Part shown: piece by piece, positions 5,855-9,994 of the stretch
How the letters are laid out: every line of letters starts with the position of its first letter
Numbering within the stretch: the first letter of the stretch is position 1
Notes under the pieces: model-generated
Databases searched by the model: none
The model's input: only the letters and a program-made list of their open reading frames with translations
Told to the model about the DNA's origin: nothing
Source of the DNA: an uncultured Clostridia bacterium
GTDB taxonomy: Bacteria; Bacillota; Clostridia; Oscillospirales; QAKW01
Assembly: GCA_944387905.1 (NCBI GenBank)
Contig: CALXGU010000043.1
Location: 1 to 9,994 of the forward strand
Direction: 5' to 3'
DNA: 9,994 nucleotides
Position numbers and translations under genes: made by a program

Positions 5855-6373
5855 ATGAGAACAAAGAGATTATGCATGGTGGCGATAGCGGCCGCGTTTA
5901 TGGCGGTCTGCGCCTGGATTACAGTGCCCGCACCGGTGCCGTTTACTCTTCAGACGTTCGCGGTATACCTTACCGTTATGACTCTGGGAAGCAAAAACGG
6001 ATTATATGCGATGCTGGTATATGTTTTACTCGGAGCGGCGGGACTGCCGGTATTTTCCGGATTCCGCGCAGGACTGAGCGCACTGACAGGCCCGACAGGC
6101 GGATATATAATCGGATTTGTACTGATCCCCGCCGTAATGCTGATTTTTGAAAAATACGGCAGAAAAATCCGGCTTGCATCTGCCGCCGCCGCGCTTTTGG
6201 TATGCTACGCATTCGGTACCGCATGGTATGCGGCGGTTTATATGAGCTCAGGCAAAAGTATCGGCATCGCCGCCATACTTATCACCTGCGTTGTACCTTT
6301 TATCCTGCCTGATTTGCTTAAAATTGCTATTGCCGTTATAATTTCTGACAGGATACACGTATATAAAAACTGA
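5855..6373 (+). CDS. bioY: Biotin transporter BioY (ECF S-component)
   Basis: The protein is a 172-residue membrane protein with about six hydrophobic segments. BioY is the substrate-binding S-component that captures biotin at the membrane, working alone or with a shared energy-coupling module (EcfA, EcfA', EcfT). Family signatures are PVPFTLQTFAVYL (27-39), YVLLGAAGLPVFSGF followed by LSALTGPTGGYIIGF (56-88), and PFILPDLLKIAIA (148-160). The length is typical for the family. An upstream in-frame GTG at 5825 lies at or before the predicted transcript start, so the ATG at 5855, with GGAGTGA about 5 nt before it, is the better choice. No EcfA or EcfT gene is in the window, so it probably uses a module encoded elsewhere. 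It has its own promoter and a BirA-like dyad. No clear GC-rich terminator follows; only a T8 run lies at about 6395-6402, so some read-through into the next operon is possible. Confidence 0.95.
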   Translation: MRTKRLCMVAIAAAFMAVCAWITVPAPVPFTLQTFAVYLTVMTLGSKNGLYAMLVYVLLGAAGLPVFSGFRAGLSALTGPTGGYIIGFVLIPAVMLIFEKYGRKIRLASAAAALLVCYAFGTAWYAAVYMSSGKSIGIAAILITCVVPFILPDLLKIAIAVIISDRIHVYKN

Positions 6374-6409
6374 TTTTGCGTCTCTTTTATAATATTTTTT
6401 TTAAAATCA

Positions 6410-6439
6410 TTGACAAATCGCCGATTATTTACATACAAT
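6410..6439 (+). promoter_or_regulatory. Promoter of the ligase-mnmA-transporter-ybaK operon
   Basis: TTGACA (6410-6415) and TACAAT (6434-6439) are separated by 18 bp. The predicted start is near 6446, leaving a leader of about 28 nt with AAAGGGGAG (6457-6465) ahead of ATG 6474. Only one -10 base departs from consensus. Confidence 0.65.
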
Positions 6440-6473
6440 ATTGATATTGAAAAATCAAAGGGGAGACGTTAAA

Positions 6474-7160
6474 ATGCAGGCAAATGAAAACAAAAGCCTT
6501 ACAATAGAAGTGGACGGCGCTGTTTATGAGAGATACGCAATAAAAACTCATGTCGTCACGGACAAGGACGATATACGCGACGTCGCGCAGACATACGCAC
6601 AGCAGCACATGCAGCAGGGCGATCTGCTTTTTATATCGGAAAAATGCGTGGCATGTACTCAAAGACGCGCAATTCCCATGGATCAGATAAAGCCGCGTCC
6701 GCTTGCCAGACTGTTATGTAAGTTTGTATACAAATCCCCGTACGGAATAGGACTTTCCATTCCGCAGACAATGGAAATGGCTCTCAGAGAATGCGGGACA
6801 TTTAAAATACTGTTTGCGGCGTTCTGTTCCGCATTCGGAAAGCTTGTCGGAAAGCGCGGTATATTTTACGATATAGCCGGGCCCAAGGCAAAATCGATCG
6901 ACGGACCCTGCGACTGTACTATTCCGCCGTATAATAATTATGTAGTGCTGGGGCCTCAAAACCCAGACGAGGTGGCAGTGGCTGTAAAAGAGCGCATAGG
7001 TTTTGACGTGCTTATTGTAGACATCAACGATCTTGACGGCACCATTTTAGGTGCGTCCGATCCGCGGCTGGACAGACAGCTGTATGCCCGCGTGCTTAAG
7101 GACAACCCTCTGGGTCAGTCCAGACAGCAGACTCCGATGGGGATAATACGCAGAATATGA
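6474..7160 (+). CDS. CofE-like (F420-0:gamma-glutamyl ligase family) protein
   Basis: The protein has 228 residues and is soluble. It resembles the CofE/F420-0:gamma-glutamyl ligase family, whose founding members add glutamate to coenzyme F420-0 using GTP. Visible family features are the strand and turn GDLLFISEKCVACTQRR (49-65, with the conserved SEK), a proline-rich turn KPRPLAR, GIFYDIAGPKAKSIDGP (129-145) and a C-terminal strand pattern FDVLIVDINDLDGTILG (177-193). The chosen start is ATG 6474, with AAAGGGGAG 8 nt before it; the upstream in-frame TTG at 6441 lies before the predicted transcript start and has no site. The stop overlaps the mnmA start (ATGA at 7157-7160), so the two are co-translated. 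F420 is not expected in most Clostridia, so the substrate may be another gamma-carboxylate or cofactor; that is inference. Family membership is likely; function is open. Confidence 0.75.
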   Translation: MQANENKSLTIEVDGAVYERYAIKTHVVTDKDDIRDVAQTYAQQHMQQGDLLFISEKCVACTQRRAIPMDQIKPRPLARLLCKFVYKSPYGIGLSIPQTMEMALRECGTFKILFAAFCSAFGKLVGKRGIFYDIAGPKAKSIDGPCDCTIPPYNNYVVLGPQNPDEVAVAVKERIGFDVLIVDINDLDGTILGASDPRLDRQLYARVLKDNPLGQSRQQTPMGIIRRI

Positions 7161-8221
7161 AAAAAGCTCTTATCGCGATGAGCGGAGGCGTGGACAGCTC
7201 CGTCGCTGCGGCTATTGCCGTTGATGCCGGCTACGATTGTATCGGCGCTACAATGAAACTGTTTACAGGCACACGCAACGATTGCGGCTGTGACTGCCAT
7301 ACGCATCAGACAGACGACGCTCAGACTGCCGCCGAGGCGGCAAAACGTCTGGGCTTTGAGCATGTCGTGCTTGATTTTAACCGGGATTTCGAGCGGGAAG
7401 TTATTTCCCGCTTTGTTTGCGCATACGAAAATGCCCTGACTCCCAATCCGTGCATCGACTGCAACAGATATATAAAATTCGGCGCGCTGCTTGATAAAGC
7501 AAATGCCATGGGCTGCGATTATATAGTGACGGGACATTATGCCAGGATCGAAAAGTCAGACGGCAGATACATTTTAAAAAAGGGCATGGATGCGGACAAG
7601 GATCAGAGCTATGTGCTTTACTCGCTGTCGCAGCAGCAGCTGGCTCATACGCTTCTGCCGCTCGGGCAGCTCACTAAGGATCAGGTGCGTGACAGGGCTG
7701 AGCGGCTAAAGCTTTCAAATTCGCAGAAACCGGACAGCCAGGACATCTGCTTTGTACCTGACGGCGACTATGCCGGTTTTATCACGCGCTACACCGGAAA
7801 GACTTATCCGCAGGGCGAGTTCACCGACCAAAACGGTCAAGTGCTGGGCACTCACGGTGGTATCATCAAGTATACTATCGGACAGAGAAAAGGCTTGGGG
7901 CTGTCCCTTGGCATGCCTATGTATGTTAAATCCAAAGATATACAAAGCAACCGTGTAATACTCGCCCGTGACTGCGAGCTGTACTCGGACTGTCTTACCG
8001 CATGCGACTTCAACTGGATAGCTTATCAAAACCCGGGAGGCCCGTTTTCGGCACAGGTAAAGACCCGCTATAAGTCGGTGCCGGCTGACGCGACTGTTAT
8101 ACCGCTTGACGACGGACGGGTGAAAATCGTATTTGACCGTCCGCAGCGGGCAATTACCCGCGGTCAGGCTGCTGTCGTATATCAGGGCGACACGGTCGTC
8201 GGCGGCGGTACTATTGAATAA
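7157..8221 (+). CDS. mnmA: tRNA-uridine 2-sulfurtransferase MnmA (TrmU)
   Basis: The protein has 354 residues, the usual length. MnmA thiolates carbon 2 of wobble uridine 34 in the tRNAs for Lys, Glu and Gln, adenylating the base with ATP and taking persulfide sulfur from a cysteine desulfurase relay. The N-terminal PP-loop SGGVDSSVAA (9-18) binds ATP. NPCIDCNRYIKFG (97-109) holds one catalytic cysteine at C102, and DSQDICFVP (193-201) holds the partner at C198; the E. coli pair is C102/C199. TGHYAR (125-130) and KDQSYVLYSL (148-157) are the adenylation-domain core. GQRKGLGLS (242-250) begins the central domain, and the tail beginning QVKTRYKS (300 onward) is the C-terminal beta-barrel. All key residues are present. 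An extra cysteine cluster, CGCDC at 43-47, lies in a variable loop. The start is ATG 7157 inside the upstream stop; with no strong site of its own, translation is coupled to the ligase-like gene. Confidence 0.96.
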   Translation: MKKALIAMSGGVDSSVAAAIAVDAGYDCIGATMKLFTGTRNDCGCDCHTHQTDDAQTAAEAAKRLGFEHVVLDFNRDFEREVISRFVCAYENALTPNPCIDCNRYIKFGALLDKANAMGCDYIVTGHYARIEKSDGRYILKKGMDADKDQSYVLYSLSQQQLAHTLLPLGQLTKDQVRDRAERLKLSNSQKPDSQDICFVPDGDYAGFITRYTGKTYPQGEFTDQNGQVLGTHGGIIKYTIGQRKGLGLSLGMPMYVKSKDIQSNRVILARDCELYSDCLTACDFNWIAYQNPGGPFSAQVKTRYKSVPADATVIPLDDGRVKIVFDRPQRAITRGQAAVVYQGDTVVGGGTIE

Positions 8222-8263
8222 TCGACTGTATGTCGACTTTGTTGAATAAGGAGAAAATAATAT

Positions 8264-9172
8264 ATGTGGTTTTGGTTATCTATAATAGCGCTTTTGTGCT
8301 GGTCGGGCTCGGATCTGTTTTCAAAAATAGGCTGCGCCGATCCGTCTGACAAGCATTCTCACCTTAAAATGGTGACTGCTGTCGGTATCGTAATGGGCCT
8401 GCACGCGGCGTATGAAATTTTTATAGGCGGCGCTGAGATCTCTTTTGGAATAATGCTCACCTACCTGCCGGTGTCGCTTTTATATATCGGCTCTATGACT
8501 CTGGGATACATATCTCTCAGGTATATAGAGCTGTCAGTCTCATCACCGATCTGCAATTCCTCAGGCGCAATCGTTGCAATAATGATCCTTATAACAAGCG
8601 GAATAGGAGAGACGGGGGTCGGACAGCTGATCGCTACCGCCGTTATCTGCATAGGCGTTATCGGTCTTGGATTTGCAGAGGCATATGAGGACGAGGAAAA
8701 GCGCGCTGCGCGCCAGCAGAAAGGTAATTACAAGTATGCCAAGTCGGCACTGGCCATTGTTCTTCCACTGGCATACTGCCTGCTTGACGCTGCCGGGACT
8801 TTTGCCGACAGCCTTGTGCTGGAAACTCTGAATGAAGATTCAGCCAATGTCGCTTATGAACTCACATTCCTTGCTGCCGGAATATGCACACTTATTTATA
8901 CGCTTATAATTAAGCGTGAAAAGCCGGTCGCACGCCGTACTGTTCCTAAATTTATCGGCGCGGTGTTTGAAACAGCCGGTCAGTTCGCCTACATATACGC
9001 TATCGGCGACAGCGAGCATGTTATGCTGTCAGCTCCGATAATCTCCGCGTACTGCGCAGCTTCCGTTGTATGGTCTCGAATTTTCCTCAAAGAAAAAATG
9101 TCGTGGAAGCACTATCTTGCCATAGGCGTGACGATCGCAGGTATAGTCATAATGGGCATATTTGATATTTAG
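8264..9172 (+). CDS. DMT superfamily (EamA-like) membrane transporter
   Basis: The protein has 302 residues with about ten hydrophobic segments, in two repeats separated by a charged loop (EAYEDEEKRAARQQKGN, about 139-155). This length and layout are those of EamA-type drug/metabolite transporters. The N-terminal helix carries WSGSDLFSKIG, a typical first-segment feature of the family. The second half ends in IFLKEKMSWKHYLAIGVTIAGIVIMG, with the KE/K-W-K boundary before the last helix common in DMT proteins. AAGGAG lies about 10 nt before ATG 8264. It is the third gene of the operon, 42 nt after mnmA and 8 nt before ybaK. The substrate is unknown; an amino-acid or metabolite exporter is possible but unproven. 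Confidence 0.88.
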   Translation: MWFWLSIIALLCWSGSDLFSKIGCADPSDKHSHLKMVTAVGIVMGLHAAYEIFIGGAEISFGIMLTYLPVSLLYIGSMTLGYISLRYIELSVSSPICNSSGAIVAIMILITSGIGETGVGQLIATAVICIGVIGLGFAEAYEDEEKRAARQQKGNYKYAKSALAIVLPLAYCLLDAAGTFADSLVLETLNEDSANVAYELTFLAAGICTLIYTLIIKREKPVARRTVPKFIGAVFETAGQFAYIYAIGDSEHVMLSAPIISAYCAASVVWSRIFLKEKMSWKHYLAIGVTIAGIVIMGIFDI

Positions 9173-9180
9173 GTGCAGTC

Positions 9181-9657
9181 ATGTCAAAATCAAACGAAAA
9201 GACAAACGTAATGCGTATACTGGACAAGCTCGGCGCGAGCTATACCGCGCACTGCTATGTCCAAAGCGATGCTGTTTCAGGTACAGAAGTGGCGGCGTTT
9301 TTAGGACAGGACCCCAATGCGGTATTTAAGACGCTTGTGACTGCTGCGCCGTCAAGGGAGCATTATGTTTTTGTGGTTCCGGCAAGCCGCGGGCTCGATC
9401 TCAGAAAAGCGGCCGCATGTGTCGGGGAGAAGAAAATAGAAATGATAAAATCCCGCGAGCTTTTGCCTGTCACGGGATATATCCACGGCGGCTGCAGTCC
9501 CATCGGTATGAAAAAACGATTCAAAACAGTAATCGACAGCAGCGCAGAAGCTTTTGACAGGATTTTCGTGAGCGCCGGCAAGATCGGATACCAGATCGAG
9601 ATATCTCTGGCAGAACTATCAAAAGCGGTCGACTTTATCTTGGCGGACATAACATGA
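9181..9657 (+). CDS. ybaK: YbaK/EbsC-type Cys-tRNA(Pro) deacylase
   Basis: The protein has 158 residues, the normal family length, and is a single alpha/beta domain. The family hydrolyses misacylated tRNA in trans; YbaK clears Cys from tRNA(Pro) charged by mistake by prolyl-tRNA synthetase. Signatures are KTNVMRILDKLG (7-18), AVFKTLV (47-53) with K50 as the expected substrate-positioning lysine, RGLDLRKAA (70-78), LLPVTGYIHGG (94-104) and CSPIGMKKRFKTVID (105-119). EbsC-type relatives with other aminoacyl targets look similar, so Cys-tRNA(Pro) specificity is by family resemblance. AGGTG (9171-9175) overlaps the stop of the transporter gene and is followed 5 nt later by ATG 9181. It is the last confident gene of the operon, which ends at the 9823 terminator. 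Confidence 0.93.
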   Translation: MSKSNEKTNVMRILDKLGASYTAHCYVQSDAVSGTEVAAFLGQDPNAVFKTLVTAAPSREHYVFVVPASRGLDLRKAAACVGEKKIEMIKSRELLPVTGYIHGGCSPIGMKKRFKTVIDSSAEAFDRIFVSAGKIGYQIEISLAELSKAVDFILADIT

Positions 9658-9852
9658 TTTTGCCGGAAATATATACCCGCTCAGGATATGTCAGGACGCC
9701 AATATATCTGAGACGGCTGAAAAAACACGGCGCCAATATCCTTGGCGATACAGTCTTTTCAGGCATTTGCGATGTCTGCATGATTTTTCTAATACGATTG
9801 AGTCATACACTTTTGAACTATAAAATAAAAAAGCAGACAAAGTCTGCTTTTT
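9654..9852 (+). other. Questionable short frame after ybaK
   Basis: An ATG at 9654 overlaps the ybaK stop as ATGA, like other junctions here, and the frame then stays open to the window edge. The first 40 or so residues (opening MILPEIYTRSGYVRTP, then YLRRLKKHGANILGD) look protein-like. The frame then runs through the perfect terminator at 9823-9857 and antisense to the next gene, where it loses any protein-like character. A 6-bp hairpin CGCCAA/TTGGCG with a 5-nt loop lies at 9731-9747. It may be the remnant of a lost operon gene or a chance frame. It matches no family I know. Confidence 0.2.
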
Positions 9853-9857
9853 TATTT
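9823..9857. terminator. Perfect bidirectional intrinsic terminator
   Basis: A 16-bp perfect stem joins 9823-9838 and 9842-9857 around an AAA loop. The core is GCAGAC/GTCTGC flanked by A6 and T6, so each strand presents hairpin plus U-run. It separates the ybaK operon from the convergent hydrolase-tail gene, whose TAA stop (9852-9854) lies inside the stem. Confidence 0.92.
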
Positions 9858-9994
9858 ACTTTTTATAACGTTATACACCGCACTGCGCAAAGGCTTTGTT
9901 TTCTGACCGTCGCTGAAAGTATATCCGTCCTGAAGACGGATATTTCCGCGAACTCCGTCTGGAGCTTGAACGGTAAGGCGTATGCCTTGTTCAC
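9852..9994 (-). CDS. C-terminal end of a glycoside hydrolase-like protein (runs off right edge)
   Basis: The minus-strand frame enters at the window edge and ends at TAA (9852-9854), giving the final 46 residues: LTVQAPDGVRGNIRLQDGYT, then FSDGQKTKPLRSAVYNVIKSK. The pattern of a strand, AP-G-V-G, a strand ending DGY, and a short closing strand resembles the small beta-sandwich that closes alpha-L-rhamnosidase-like and related glycoside hydrolases. The catalytic domain is outside the window, so the family is a guess. The gene converges on the ybaK operon and ends in the shared terminator. That this is the real coding frame is supported by the stop inside the terminator and by the failure of the other minus-strand frames to give protein-like sequence. 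Confidence 0.5.
   Translation of the reverse strand, partial: EQGIRLTVQAPDGVRGNIRLQDGYTFSDGQKTKPLRSAVYNVIKSK

Noticed and set aside
7115..7537. 140-codon minus-strand frame over the ligase/mnmA junction
   Set aside because: Antisense to the highly conserved mnmA PP-loop region.
8222..8236. Small inverted repeat TCGAC/GTCGA after mnmA
   Set aside because: Five base pairs, no U-run, inside an operon; too weak to call a terminator.
1..9994. tRNA, rRNA, riboswitch, CRISPR or insertion-sequence features
   Set aside because: No cloverleaf-like segment, no regularly spaced repeats, no transposase-like protein and no recognisable riboswitch core were seen on either strand.

Overview
The window reads as ordinary chromosomal DNA of a low-to-moderate GC Gram-positive anaerobe, most likely a gut Clostridia member of the Oscillospirales/Lachnospirales type. 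This is inferred from strong purine-rich ribosome binding sites, TTGACA/TATAAT promoters, short leaders, 4-base ATGA gene overlaps, Firmicutes-type protein families (BioY, MATE, a CofE-like ligase, YbaK) and carbohydrate-active genes. No rRNA, tRNA, CRISPR array, insertion sequence or phage gene was seen.

Layout. (1) 1-762, minus strand: the N-terminal 254 residues of a secreted protein with a signal peptide and a parallel beta-helix-like stretch; it runs off the left edge. (2) 763-1128: an AT-rich divergent control region with a promoter for each neighbour, phased T-tracts and several dyads. (3) 1129-2967, plus: an intracellular family-20-like glycosyl hydrolase, ending at a terminator hairpin in which the next promoter is nested. 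(4) 3080-5130, plus: a MATE efflux pump overlapping by 4 bases a MmcQ/YjbR-fold protein with a long N-terminal extension, followed by an 18-bp perfect hairpin. (5) 5287-5718, minus: a small ankyrin-type protein, convergent with (4) and divergent from bioY. (6) 5855-6373, plus: bioY, the substrate-binding biotin transporter, with a strong promoter overlapped by a BirA-like dyad. (7) 6474-9657, plus: a four-gene operon of a CofE-like ligase, mnmA (4-base overlap), a DMT-type membrane transporter and a YbaK-type aminoacyl-tRNA deacylase. (8) 9823-9857: a perfect bidirectional terminator, then 9852-9994, minus: the last 46 residues of a protein resembling the C-terminal end of an alpha-L-rhamnosidase-like glycoside hydrolase.

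How the genes fit together. The left third and the right edge are glycan-related (secreted beta-helix protein, GH20-like enzyme, hydrolase tail). The middle is housekeeping transport and vitamin uptake. The long operon joins tRNA thiolation (mnmA) and tRNA proofreading (ybaK) with a ligase of uncertain substrate and a membrane transporter. I see no clear new multi-gene system. The points most worth a second look are the CofE-like ligase coupled to mnmA, the mirrored promoter elements between the ankyrin gene and bioY, and the structured control region at 763-1128.
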